Below, one piece after another: positions 33,776-42,326 of a stretch of 64,000 bases of DNA. The notes under the pieces are model-generated. The model saw only the letters and a program-made list of their open reading frames with translations. It searched no databases and was not told where the DNA came from. The translations under genes were made by a program, and so were the position numbers. Location: NCBI RefSeq assembly GCF_001278075.1, contig NZ_CP011340.1, forward strand, positions 2,418,001 to 2,482,000, read 5' to 3'. Source of the DNA: Streptomyces pristinaespiralis. Lineage in GTDB: Bacteria; Actinomycetota; Actinomycetes; Streptomycetales; Streptomycetaceae. The stretch's first letter is position 1; each line of letters starts with the position of its first letter.

Positions 33776-35947
33776 ATGACCAACGCAGACCGCGTGGAGC
33801 TTCGGGCTTCCGCCGATTCCGTACTGGCCCGGCTCGTCTCCGACACCTCCGGCCGCGCCCGGCTGCGTGAGGACCAGTGGCGGGCCATCGAGGCGCTCGT
33901 CGCCGACAAGCGCCGTGCGCTGGTCGTGCAGCGGACCGGATGGGGAAAGTCCGCGGTCTACTTCGTCGCCACCTCCCTGCTGCGGGCACGCGGCAGCGGC
34001 CCCACTGTGATCGTCTCTCCCCTGCTCGCGCTCATGCGCAACCAGGTGGAGGCCGCGGCCCGGGCGGGTATCCGCGCCCGGTCGATCAACTCGTCCAACA
34101 CCGAGGAGTGGGAGACGATCCAGTCCGAGGTGGCCGCGGGCGAGGTCGACGTTCTGCTCGTGAGCCCCGAGCGGCTGAACAACCCCGACTTCCGAGACCA
34201 GGTTCTGCCCCGCCTCTCGGCCGCGACCGGGCTGCTCGTGGTGGACGAGGCCCACTGCATCTCTGACTGGGGCCATGATTTCCGGCCCGATTACCGCAGG
34301 CTGCGCACCATGCTCGCGGAGCTTCCCGCCGGCGTCCCCGTCCTCGCGACGACCGCCACCGCCAATGCGCGGGTCACGGCGGACGTCGCGGAGCAGCTCG
34401 GCACGGGAGCGGGCACCGACGCCCTGGTGCTCCGCGGCCCGCTGGACCGCGAAAGCCTGAGTCTCGGTGTGCTGCAACTCCCGGACGCCGCCAGCCGGCT
34501 TGCCTGGCTGGCAGACCATCTCGGCGAGCTGCCTGGTTCCGGGATCATCTACACACTGACGGTCGCCGCCGCCGAGGAGGTGACCGCGTACCTGCGCCAG
34601 TGCGGCCACACCGTGACCTCGTACACGGGCCGCACGGAGAACGCAGACCGCCAGCAGGCGGAGGAGGACCTGCTCGCGAACCGCGTGAAGGCGCTGGTCG
34701 CGACCTCGGCGCTGGGCATGGGGTTCGACAAGCCCGATCTCGGCTTCGTCGTGCACCTCGGATCCCCCTCGTCGCCGATCGCCTACTACCAGCAGGTGGG
34801 CCGCGCCGGCCGCGGCGTGGAGCATGCGGAGGTGCTGCTCCTGCCGGGCAAGGAGGACGAGGCGATCTGGCAGTACTTCGCGTCCGTCGCCTTTCCTCCC
34901 GAGGAGCTTGTCCGGCGCACTCTCGACGTACTGGCACAGGCAGACAGGCCGCTGTCCCTGCCTGCGCTGGAGCCCTTGGTGGAGCTGCGGCGCACGCGGC
35001 TGGAGACCATGCTCAAGGTGCTCGACGTGGACGGTGCGGTGCGCCGGGTCAAGGGCGGCTGGACCACGACGGGTCAGCCGTGGTCCTACGACTCGGAGCG
35101 CTATGCGTGGGTGGCCCGGCAGCGCGCGTCGGAGCAGCAGGCGATGCGTGAGTACGCCCGCTCCACCGGCTGCCGGATGGAGTTCCTGAGGCGCCAGCTC
35201 GACGACGAGGAGGCGACGCCCTGCGGTCGCTGCGACAACTGCGCGGGAGCGCGATTCAGCGACAAGGTGTCGGCGGGCGCCCTGGACGCGGCGCGCGGCG
35301 AGCTCGGCAGGCCGGGAGTCGATGTCGAGCCCCGCAAGATGTGGCCCACCGGGCTGGCCGCTGTCGGCGTCACTCTCAAAGGCCGGATCCCGGAAGGTGA
35401 GCAGTCCTTCACCGGGCGGGCGCTGGGACGGCTTTCGGACATCGGCTGGGGGAACCGCCTGCGCCCGATGTTCGCTCCGCAGGCGCCGGACGGCCCCGTG
35501 CCCGACGACATGGCCGACGCGGTGGTGACCGTGCTCGCCGACTGGGCCAAGGGGCCCGGTGGCTGGGCCTCCGGGGATGTGGACGCGCCGGCGCGCCCCG
35601 TGGGTGTGGTCACGATCGCCTCCCGTACCAGGCCCCGCCTGATCGGCTCTCTCGGCAGCCGTATCGGGCAGGTCGGCAGAATGCCCGTGCTCGGCACCGT
35701 CGAGTACGTGCCGGAGGCACTGGAGGCACATGTCTCGCGCACCAACAGTGCCCAGCGGGTGCGCGCTCTGCACGAGGCGCTCGTCGTGCCGCCGCAGTTG
35801 GCCGAGGCTCTGACGGCCGCGGGCGGCCCTGTTCTTCTGGTGGACGACTACTCGGAGAGCGGCTGGACTCTGGCTGTGGCGTCGCGGTTGCTGCGCAGGG
35901 CGGGTGCGCCGGGCGTGTTTCCGCTGGTCCTTGCCGTCCAGTCCTGA
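33776..35947 (+). CDS. RecQ-family DNA helicase fused to a phosphoribosyltransferase-like domain
   Basis: A 723-residue superfamily 2 helicase. Motifs: GWGKS (55-59), DEAH (157-160) within the RecQ signature VVDEAHCISDWGHDFRPDYR, TATANARV, and the motif VI region YQQVGRAGRG. A zinc-binding cluster includes C483, C486 and C489 (CGRCDNC). The C-terminal 130 residues carry a PRPP-binding-like loop LLVDDYSESGWT (687-698, D690-D691), as in ComFC-type phosphoribosyltransferases. The family unwinds DNA 3' to 5'. The role of the extra domain is unknown. ATG at 33776 was chosen from the helicase N-terminus; the paired DnaA boxes are 50 bases upstream. Confidence 0.85.
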   Translation: MTNADRVELRASADSVLARLVSDTSGRARLREDQWRAIEALVADKRRALVVQRTGWGKSAVYFVATSLLRARGSGPTVIVSPLLALMRNQVEAAARAGIRARSINSSNTEEWETIQSEVAAGEVDVLLVSPERLNNPDFRDQVLPRLSAATGLLVVDEAHCISDWGHDFRPDYRRLRTMLAELPAGVPVLATTATANARVTADVAEQLGTGAGTDALVLRGPLDRESLSLGVLQLPDAASRLAWLADHLGELPGSGIIYTLTVAAAEEVTAYLRQCGHTVTSYTGRTENADRQQAEEDLLANRVKALVATSALGMGFDKPDLGFVVHLGSPSSPIAYYQQVGRAGRGVEHAEVLLLPGKEDEAIWQYFASVAFPPEELVRRTLDVLAQADRPLSLPALEPLVELRRTRLETMLKVLDVDGAVRRVKGGWTTTGQPWSYDSERYAWVARQRASEQQAMREYARSTGCRMEFLRRQLDDEEATPCGRCDNCAGARFSDKVSAGALDAARGELGRPGVDVEPRKMWPTGLAAVGVTLKGRIPEGEQSFTGRALGRLSDIGWGNRLRPMFAPQAPDGPVPDDMADAVVTVLADWAKGPGGWASGDVDAPARPVGVVTIASRTRPRLIGSLGSRIGQVGRMPVLGTVEYVPEALEAHVSRTNSAQRVRALHEALVVPPQLAEALTAAGGPVLLVDDYSESGWTLAVASRLLRRAGAPGVFPLVLAVQS

Positions 35948-36165
35948 TGCGGAGGGGTCACCGGTGGCAGATAGGGGAAGGGATATGAGAGTCATACCCA
36001 CTGATTTCATCCGGTCGTGCCGAATTGCTCGTTGCCGCATTCCCATGCGCCAGGAAGAATTGGAGTGCTCCCCGCACGGCCCGTAAGTGGTCCTGAAGGG
36101 CCATGCCGCGGCGCGCCCTCACCCGACCCTGCCCGCACTGTGGGCGCGTATGCGAAGGGAGGACC

Positions 36166-36795
36166 GTGACCTTCGGATTCGCTTCGTCCGCAGCCACTTC
36201 GATCACCGCATCGGCCAACTCCGCCAACCGCCTTGCCCGGTTGCTCGAACCGGCCGAGTGGGCAGCGGCCGGAATCCCGCTGCTGCGCAACCCGCGCGAG
36301 GTCGTCGGTGGACTGCATGCGCGGCACCGTCCCGCGCCGGCGACGGCTGTCGTCGCCGTGCTCGATCACGAGGAACGGCTCGCGGCCAGCGCTTCGTTCT
36401 CCCGGCGTGCCGTCCCGGCGGACGGCTGGGAGTTCCGCAACGCGCTGCTGGCCCACCTACGCCGCGTGATCCCTCACGATCTCCGTCGGCGCACGCCGGT
36501 GCGCACCGCCGTGCTGCTCTACTGCCGTGAGGGCGACGAGCGTTGGACGGAGGAGGACGGGGCCTGGATGTGGGGCCTGCGGGACGCCTGCACACTGCAC
36601 GGGCTGCGCTGCGGCGCGTACATCACGCTGACGCGCGGCGGTTGGCAGGTGCTGGGCGAGGGCCGGGGCGGCCGGCACCCCAACTCGACGTCCTCACCGG
36701 GCCGTCTGGCTGACGCCGGGACCGACACCGACCATGTTCCCCTGCGTACGGCGGGGGGCGCCGTGGACGCGCTCCGTCGCACGGCGGCCCGCTGA
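36166..36795 (+). CDS. Hypothetical protein, conserved in Streptomyces by recollection
   Basis: A 209-residue protein with no domain I can name. An Ala/Ser-rich N-terminus is followed by a compact region with RLARLLEPAEWAAAGIPLLR, NPREVVGGLHARHRPAPATAVVAVLDHEERLAAS and TAVLLYCREGDERWTEEDGAWMW. The NPREV...VLDHEERL stretch faintly recalls RadC/JAB proteins, but no HxHPS metal motif is present. The GTG start follows AAGGGAGGA. It lies after the recQ-like gene in the same direction, 218 bases away, so it probably has its own promoter. Confidence 0.7.
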   Translation: MTFGFASSAATSITASANSANRLARLLEPAEWAAAGIPLLRNPREVVGGLHARHRPAPATAVVAVLDHEERLAASASFSRRAVPADGWEFRNALLAHLRRVIPHDLRRRTPVRTAVLLYCREGDERWTEEDGAWMWGLRDACTLHGLRCGAYITLTRGGWQVLGEGRGGRHPNSTSSPGRLADAGTDTDHVPLRTAGGAVDALRRTAAR

Positions 36796-36807
36796 AGGTG
36801 TCATCCG

Positions 36808-36834
36808 CCGGCTGCCCAGGCACTGGGCAGCCGG
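36808..36834. terminator. Bidirectional hairpin terminator
   Basis: An 11-bp perfect stem (CCGGCTGCCCA / TGGGCAGCCGG) with a 5-base loop between two convergent genes; a small CGGGCC/GGCCCG hairpin follows. Confidence 0.75.
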
Positions 36835-36873
36835 GTCACGACCGGGCCGTGCGGCCCGTTCCGCAGGTGCGGA

Positions 36874-37494
36874 TCAGACTCCCGCGCCGAGCACGGCGTT
36901 GATCCGCGCCGGGTCGCCGCACACGATGAGAAGTGCCGAAGCCTTCTCCAAGGCGGCCGGGAGCGCGCGGGCGGTGCTGTCGTCCGTGCCGCCGTTGACC
37001 GCGAAGACGACCACGGGGCGAGCCGCGGCACGCTCCACGGAAGAAGCGTCCGCGTAGAAGACGTCATCCCGGGCGTCGTGCTGGGCCCAGTAGGTGCCTT
37101 CACCGAAGGACAGCTCGTGCGCGGCCCACGGGTGCTGGTCACCGGTCGTGAACACCAGGACGTCGCCGGGGGCGCGACCGGAGTCCAGCAGCAGGTCGAC
37201 CGCCTCGTCGGCGGCGTCCAGCGCGCCGTCAGCGGGGGCGGGGACCAGCTGGATCTGCGGCGTGGAACGAGTCTCCGGCCGTGACGGCTCGGGCTTCCCG
37301 GCAGCGCCGGCCGCACGCTGCGCGGGCGGGGCGGGACGGGACGGGCCAGGGCCCGGGTGACCGGGGCGCGGCGAGGCCGCGGAACGCGGACCGGGTACGG
37401 GACGGGGGGTCGGCGCGGTGCGGCCTGTGGCCGGAGTGACGCGGGGACCCTGGGCGCTCTCGTGAATGTGAGGCTCCTCGGGAATGAGAGGCAT
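36874..37494 (-). CDS. Hypothetical protein with Pro-rich N-terminus
   Basis: About 206 residues. The first 85 or so are Pro/Arg/Ala-rich and likely disordered. The C-terminal part is a small alpha/beta domain with LVPAPADGALDAADEAVDLL, GDVLVFTTGDQHPWAAHELSF and ALLIVCGDPARINAVLGAGV, which may bind a nucleotide or protein; I do not recognise it. The start is uncertain: the ATG at 37494 lacks a clear ribosome-binding site and a second ATG lies 36 bases upstream. It follows rnhB by 83 bases on the same strand and may be in its operon. Confidence 0.6.
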   Translation of the reverse strand: MPLIPEEPHIHESAQGPRVTPATGRTAPTPRPVPGPRSAASPRPGHPGPGPSRPAPPAQRAAGAAGKPEPSRPETRSTPQIQLVPAPADGALDAADEAVDLLLDSGRAPGDVLVFTTGDQHPWAAHELSFGEGTYWAQHDARDDVFYADASSVERAAARPVVVFAVNGGTDDSTARALPAALEKASALLIVCGDPARINAVLGAGV

Positions 37495-37577
37495 GGGTGG
37501 ATGTCTATCAAACGCCGCTGCGGACGGCATCGGCGGGTGGCACAAAACGTGCGAGGCACGTTGACGGCGGGGCGAGT

Positions 37578-38279
37578 TCAGAAGTCGAAGCCGAGCTGGC
37601 CCCCGCTTTCGAGTTCCGCCGCCTCCGGCGAGAGCCGGACCTTCTTGAGGTGCCGCCACTGGGGCAGGTAGTCGAGATAGGCCCAGGACAGCCGGTGGTA
37701 CGGAGTGGGTCCGAGCTCCCGGAGGGCGGCCTTGTGCACGGGCGACGGATAGCCGGCATTGTCGGCGAAGCCGAACGCGGTGAACTCCTCCGGCAGTTGC
37801 GCCATCATCGCGTCCCTGTGCACCTTGGCGATCACCGACGCCGCGGCCACGGCCACGCACGACTGGTCGCCCTTGATCACTGTTCGCACCTGCCAGGGCA
37901 CTCCCAGGTAGTCGTGCTTGCCGTCGAGGATGATGGCGTCGGGGCGGACCGGCAGCCCTTCCAGCGCCCGGCCGGCGGCCAGGCGGAGGGCCGCCGTCAT
38001 CCCCAGTTCGTCGATCTCCTCGGGGGAGGCGTGGCCGAGGGCGTGAGCCGTGACCCAGCCCTCCAGGAGCTCGGCCATCTCCGCCCGGCGCTTGGGGGTG
38101 ATCAGCTTGGAGTCGGTGAGGCCGACCGGGGGCCGGCGCAGGCCGGTGACCGCCGCGCAGACCGTGACCGGTCCCGCCCACGCTCCGCGGCCGACCTCGT
38201 CGATCCCGGCAACGATCTTGGCGCCGGTCGTGGCCCGGATCGAGCGCTCGACTGCGTGGGTAGGTGGTTCGTAGGCCAT
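37578..38279 (-). CDS. rnhB: Ribonuclease HII
   Basis: A 233-residue RNase HII that removes ribonucleotides and RNA primers from DNA-RNA hybrids. The first catalytic motif is [15 protein letters not shown] (Asp and Glu), then [12 protein letters not shown], the [12 protein letters not shown] aspartate, and [13 protein letters not shown]. The C-terminus [10 protein letters not shown] is typical of actinobacterial enzymes. The gene order with the unknown protein downstream suggests a two-gene operon. Confidence 0.95.
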   Translation of the reverse strand: MAYEPPTHAVERSIRATTGAKIVAGIDEVGRGAWAGPVTVCAAVTGLRRPPVGLTDSKLITPKRRAEMAELLEGWVTAHALGHASPEEIDELGMTAALRLAAGRALEGLPVRPDAIILDGKHDYLGVPWQVRTVIKGDQSCVAVAAASVIAKVHRDAMMAQLPEEFTAFGFADNAGYPSPVHKAALRELGPTPYHRLSWAYLDYLPQWRHLKKVRLSPEAAELESGGQLGFDF

Positions 38280-38331
38280 GGCGCCAACAAGGGTACGCCG
38301 CCCCGGTGGCCGGACGACACCCGGCTCCGTG

Positions 38332-38979
38332 TCACGTCCCGCGGGACACCGGCGGGCAGCTGTGGGGCCGGAGCAGCGGGACCATGACCTGGTCGATCAT
38401 CTCGGCGATGTCGGGGTCGGGCCAGTCGCTTCCGCAGATCTTCGAGCGGTACATCAGCAGGCCGGGGATCACGTCGAGGACGAGCTCGCAGGCCGCGTCC
38501 GGCCGCACGTCGCCGCGGCGCACACCACGGTGCACCACCTCACGGAAGAGCTCGGTGGACGGTTCGATCACCCTGGTGTTGATCAGGCTCTGGAAGCGTT
38601 CCGCGGTGGCGGTGTCGCATTCGTACAGCACCGAGCGAAGCGCGATCCCGGTGCGGGAGAACATCGCGTCACGCACCCGTCGGCAGACATGGAGGAGGTC
38701 CTCCCGGACGCTGCCGTGATCGACGGCCTCGTCGAGGCTCGGCAGGCCCGCCTCGAGGGCGTCGGCGACAAGATCCTCTTTCGAGGGCCAGCGACGGTAG
38801 ACGGCCGCCTTGCCGGTCTGCGCCGAGGCGGCCACGCCCTCCATCGTCAGCCCGCTCCAGCCGACCGTGCTGAGCTGCTCCAGGGCGGCTTCGAGGATCG
38901 CACGCTCCAGCACGGGCCCTCGTCGACGCAAGGGGACCGGTGGAACCTCTGCGGCACCGGTCCAGCGCGAAGTGGCCAT
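38332..38979 (-). CDS. TetR-family regulator of the adjacent MFS exporter
   Basis: A 215-residue TetR repressor. [50 protein letters not shown]. The ligand-binding part belongs to the TetR_C branch common beside drug exporters. The ATG at 38979 is eight bases from GGAG; the ATG two codons upstream is too close to it. It is divergent from the MFS gene, and two palindromes that share GTGAACG/CGTTCAC (39009-39030, 39058-39077) lie between the genes. Confidence 0.92.
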   Translation of the reverse strand: MATSRWTGAAEVPPVPLRRRGPVLERAILEAALEQLSTVGWSGLTMEGVAASAQTGKAAVYRRWPSKEDLVADALEAGLPSLDEAVDHGSVREDLLHVCRRVRDAMFSRTGIALRSVLYECDTATAERFQSLINTRVIEPSTELFREVVHRGVRRGDVRPDAACELVLDVIPGLLMYRSKICGSDWPDPDIAEMIDQVMVPLLRPHSCPPVSRGT

Positions 38980-39008
38980 CTTCATATCTCCGTTGGGGAC
39001 GGGAGGTT

Positions 39009-39030
39009 CAGTGAACGCTTGCGTTCACTG
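39009..39030. promoter_or_regulatory. TetR operator O1
   Basis: CAGTGAACGC-TT-GCGTTCACTG: perfect 10-bp arms, 30 bases before the TetR start, so binding should repress the repressor gene. Confidence 0.8.
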
Positions 39031-39047
39031 ACGGGGACTCTCTACGG

Positions 39048-39053
39048 TTGACG
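39048..39053 (+). promoter_or_regulatory. -35 element of the MFS exporter gene
   Basis: TTGACG matches five of six bases of the housekeeping -35. Operator O2 begins four bases downstream and runs through the spacer into the -10 region. Confidence 0.55.
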
Positions 39054-39057
39054 AGAA

Positions 39058-39077
39058 AGTGAACGCCTTCGTTCACT
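39058..39077. promoter_or_regulatory. TetR operator O2
   Basis: AGTGAACG-CCTT-CGTTCACT: perfect 8-bp arms with the same half-site as O1, centre 48 bases away. It occupies the spacer of the MFS promoter. Confidence 0.8.
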
Positions 39078-39100
39078 AACTCATGCGTGGGGGACTCGTA

Positions 39101-40654
39101 GTGACAACCTCTCAGTTAACCGCACCTGAACGTCCGGGGGCCGCCCGCCGGCAGGGGCGCCCGGGCATCGCACTCGCCGTCATCGCCGCTCTGCAGCTCA
39201 TGGTGGTCCTCGACACCACGATTGTGAATATCGCGCTCCCGCACATCCAGGGAGCCCTCGAGTTCACCACGACCCAGCTCTCATGGGTGGTGAACGCCTA
39301 CACGCTCACCTTCGGCGGACTTCTGCTGCTCGGTGGCAGGGCGGGCGACATCCTCGGCCGCCGGCGCGTATTCATCTCCGGCGTACTGCTCTTCACCTTC
39401 GCCTCGCTGCTGTGCGGCATCGCCCAGGAGCCGTGGCAGATGCTGGCTGCCCGCGCACTGCAGGGCGTCGGCGGCGCCATCGCCTCGCCCACGGCGCTCG
39501 CCCTGATCACCACGACCTTCCGCGAGGGTCCGGAGCGCAATCGCGCCTTCGGCATCTTCGCGGCCGTCTCCGCGAGCGGCGCGGCCATCGGGCTTCTGGC
39601 CGGAGGCATGCTCACGGAGTGGCTGGACTGGCGCTGGGTCTTCTACGTGAACCTGCCCATCGGCATCCTCATCGCCGTTCTCGCGCCGATGTTCATCAAC
39701 GAGTCCGAGCGCAATCCCGGCCGGTTCGACGTGACAGGCGCACTCACCTCGACAGCGGGCATGGCCTCGCTGGTCTACGGCTTCATCAGGGCTTCCGAGG
39801 ACGGCTGGAGCGACGGGCTCACGCTCGGCGCGTTCGCAGCGTCCGTCGTGCTGCTGACCGCGTTCGTGCTGACCGAACGCAGGACCCGTGATCCGATCAC
39901 ACCACTGCGGATGTTCGCCGACCGCAACCGTTCCGGCACGTATCTGATCATGATGAGCCTCGCGGCGGCGATGTTCGGCATGTTCTTCTTCATCGTCCTG
40001 TTCGTGCAGAACGTGCTCGACTACAGCCCCATCGCCTCCGGACTCGCGTTCCTGCCGGTCACGGTGGCGATCATGACAGCGGCCGGACTCTCCACGAAGC
40101 TCCTGCCGGTGCTGGGCCCGAAGCCCTTCCTGACCGCCGGCGCGGTCCTCACGGGCAGCGGCATGGCATGGCTGACGCTCATCTCCCCCGACAGCTCCTA
40201 TGCGGGTGGAGTGCTGGGGCCGATGCTCCTCTTCGGCTTCGGCATGGGCCTGGTGTTCGTGACGGCGACGCTGACCGCCGTGTCCGGTGTGGCGCAGCAC
40301 GAGTCGGGTGCGGCCTCCAGCCTGCTCAATGCCACGCAGATGGTCGGCGGTTCACTCGGCCTTTCGATCCTCATGACGGTGTTCGGGGCTGCCGGCCGCG
40401 AAGAGGCCGAGCGCCAGATGCCGTCGTTCCTCGCGGAATCGACGCCTGCCCAGCAGGAAGCTTTCGCCCGGACGCACGAACTGCCGCCCCCGTGGGGTCA
40501 TCAGGTGCTGGCCGAAGGCATCGCCACCGCCTTCTGGGCGGGCGTGGGCCTGGTCGCTCTGGCCGTGGTGACAGCCGTTCTCGTGATACGGGTCCGCAAG
40601 AGCGATCTGGAGGCACTCAGCGGAGCGGCGGGCCCCGGCGGCCACGCCGCATGA
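39101..40654 (+). CDS. MFS drug exporter, DHA2 (EmrB/QacA) family, 14 TM
   Basis: A 517-residue proton-driven exporter. Features of the 14-helix DHA2 group: motif D1 LDTTIVNIALPHIQ in TM1, motif A GRAGDILGRRRVF after TM2, motif C-like ASGAAIGLLAGGMLTEWLDWRWVFYVN in TM5. The GTG at 39101 sits about seven bases from GTGGGGGA and is preferred to an ATG at 39083. The divergent TetR gene and twin operators imply induction by the drug or metabolite it exports; the substrate is not known. Confidence 0.92.
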   Translation: MTTSQLTAPERPGAARRQGRPGIALAVIAALQLMVVLDTTIVNIALPHIQGALEFTTTQLSWVVNAYTLTFGGLLLLGGRAGDILGRRRVFISGVLLFTFASLLCGIAQEPWQMLAARALQGVGGAIASPTALALITTTFREGPERNRAFGIFAAVSASGAAIGLLAGGMLTEWLDWRWVFYVNLPIGILIAVLAPMFINESERNPGRFDVTGALTSTAGMASLVYGFIRASEDGWSDGLTLGAFAASVVLLTAFVLTERRTRDPITPLRMFADRNRSGTYLIMMSLAAAMFGMFFFIVLFVQNVLDYSPIASGLAFLPVTVAIMTAAGLSTKLLPVLGPKPFLTAGAVLTGSGMAWLTLISPDSSYAGGVLGPMLLFGFGMGLVFVTATLTAVSGVAQHESGAASSLLNATQMVGGSLGLSILMTVFGAAGREEAERQMPSFLAESTPAQQEAFARTHELPPPWGHQVLAEGIATAFWAGVGLVALAVVTAVLVIRVRKSDLEALSGAAGPGGHAA

Positions 40655-40659
40655 CGCCC

Positions 40660-40696
40660 CGGATACAGGCCGTAGCGGGGGGACGGCCTGTATCCG
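40660..40696. terminator. Bidirectional hairpin terminator
   Basis: A 14-bp perfect stem (CGGATACAGGCCGT / ACGGCCTGTATCCG) between the convergent MFS and ADP-ribosylglycohydrolase genes, extended by an outer CGCCCC/GGGGCG pairing. Confidence 0.85.
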
Positions 40697-40714
40697 TGTC
40701 GGGGCGCTCCGGCG

Positions 40715-41629
40715 TCAGCCGAGCCGGTCCGGCCCGGGCAGCCAGTCGGGCAGTTCCTCGGTCTTCTCCAGCCAGGCGGCCGGCGGCTGTCCGCCCTTGC
40801 TCGCCGCGACGACCCCGCAGGCGATGGCGCAGGTCGTGTCGACGTCACCGCCGACCTGGGCGGTCGTCCAGAACGCCTGCTCGAAGTCGCCGAGCGACCG
40901 GGCCGCGGACCACAGGGCGAACGGCACCGTGTCATGGGCGCTGGTACGCCGGCCGCAGCCGAGTACGGCGGCGACCGTGCCGGCGTCGTCGTAGTCGAGC
41001 ATGTCCCTGGCCCGGCGCAGTCCGGCGCCGACCGCGCTGCGCGGCACCAGGGCGACCACGCCGTCCAGCAAGTCTGCCGGTGCGGGCGGCCCGGCGGGAT
41101 CGGCGGCCAGCGCCGCCGCCGCGGCCACGGCCATGGCGCCGACCACGGCCTCCCGGTGCTGATGGGTGGGGTACGAGGAGATCTCGGCCTGGTGCGTGGC
41201 CTGCTCGGGGTCGTCCGCGTACCAGGCGCCGAGAGGCGCGATCCGCATCGCGGAGCCGTTGCCCCACGACCCTTGTCCCTTGAACAGCCCGGCGGCCAGC
41301 TCCCGCCAGTCGCCGCCCTCCCTGATCAGCCGGAGAAGCCGGTTGACCGCGGGGCCGTAGCCGCGGTCGAAGTCGTGGTGTTCGGCGAAGGACCGGGCGA
41401 GGGCGTCCTGGTCCACGCGGTGGTGTTCGACGAGCACGGCGAGGACGGAGCAGGCCATCTCCGTGTCGTCGGTCCACTGCCAGAGGGACGGCGGCAGCTC
41501 GCGCCTCTTGAGCAGCGGATAGTTGGAGGGAACGAAGAACTGGGAGCCCAGGGCGTCTCCCACGGACAAGCCGCGCAGGCTGTCCAGAGCGCGTGCGAAG
41601 CGCTGGTCGGATGCGGAATCAGCGGTCAT
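40715..41629 (-). CDS. ADP-ribosylglycohydrolase family protein
   Basis: A 304-residue DraG/ARH-fold enzyme that removes ADP-ribose from proteins or small molecules using a di-magnesium centre. Metal-binding motifs: GDALGSQF near the N-terminus, WTDDTEMA, and GGDVDTTCAIACG near the C-terminus; GQGSWGNGSAMRIAPLG is the conserved central segment. The start MTADSASDQRFARALDSLRG fits the family. It is followed on the same strand by nothing close, and preceded by the phosphatase gene 12 bases upstream, so the two may be cotranscribed. Confidence 0.92.
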   Translation of the reverse strand: MTADSASDQRFARALDSLRGLSVGDALGSQFFVPSNYPLLKRRELPPSLWQWTDDTEMACSVLAVLVEHHRVDQDALARSFAEHHDFDRGYGPAVNRLLRLIREGGDWRELAAGLFKGQGSWGNGSAMRIAPLGAWYADDPEQATHQAEISSYPTHQHREAVVGAMAVAAAAALAADPAGPPAPADLLDGVVALVPRSAVGAGLRRARDMLDYDDAGTVAAVLGCGRRTSAHDTVPFALWSAARSLGDFEQAFWTTAQVGGDVDTTCAIACGVVAASKGGQPPAAWLEKTEELPDWLPGPDRLG

Positions 41630-41641
41630 CTTCCTGCCACT

Positions 41642-42301
41642 CTATCCGGTGGTTCCGTACGGCTCCGGAGTCCTCCACTGCTCGAAGGGCCGGTCGAGGT
41701 GGTACCTGCCGTCGTCGCCGAGCTGCAGGGTACGGGTTTCGCCGTTGCCAGGGTTGGACAGCGATTCGAACTCCGCGACCGACCAGTGGAACCACCGCAT
41801 ACAGAACAGCCGCATGGTCAGACCGTGGGTGACGAGGAGTACGTTCGGCGGATGGTCCGGTGCCGCGAAGCTGCGGTGCAGACTCTCCAGAAAGGCACCG
41901 ACCCGGTCGTAGACATCGGCCCCGGACTCGCCCTGCGCGAAGCGGTAGAAGAAGTGGCCGTAGGCGTCGCGGTACGCCTTCTGGAGCCTCACGTCCTCCC
42001 TGTCCTGCCAGTTGCCCCAGTCCTGCTCCCTCAGCCGCGGCTCTTCCCTGACCCGGACGAGCTCCGGGTCGAGCGCGAACGCCTGGAACGTCTCATGGGT
42101 GCGACGGTAGGGGGAGACATAGACGCTGACCCGCTCACGGCCGAACAGGTCCCGCAGGTGCGCCCCCGTCTCCGCCGCCTGGGCCAGACCCGCCGCGGTG
42201 AGCTGCAGCGCATGGTCGGGCTCGCGTTCGTACACCGTGTCATCGGCGTTGCCCACCGATTCTCCGTGCCGGACGAGGACGATGCGTCGCGGTCGTGCCA
42301 T
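41642..42301 (-). CDS. Histidine phosphatase (phosphoglycerate mutase-like) protein
   Basis: A 219-residue branch 1 histidine phosphatase. The phospho-histidine motif is LVRHGESVGN at residues 9-18, with the second arginine in VSPYRRTHET and the C-terminal catalytic histidine in LLVTHGLTMR. The substrate is unknown (phosphosugar, phosphoprotein or other). It is 12 bases upstream of the ADP-ribosylglycohydrolase gene, probably one transcript, and 25 bases downstream of the ABC-F gene. Confidence 0.9.
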   Translation of the reverse strand: MARPRRIVLVRHGESVGNADDTVYEREPDHALQLTAAGLAQAAETGAHLRDLFGRERVSVYVSPYRRTHETFQAFALDPELVRVREEPRLREQDWGNWQDREDVRLQKAYRDAYGHFFYRFAQGESGADVYDRVGAFLESLHRSFAAPDHPPNVLLVTHGLTMRLFCMRWFHWSVAEFESLSNPGNGETRTLQLGDDGRYHLDRPFEQWRTPEPYGTTG

Positions 42302-42326
42302 ACCAAGACCCTATGGGGGCATCCGC

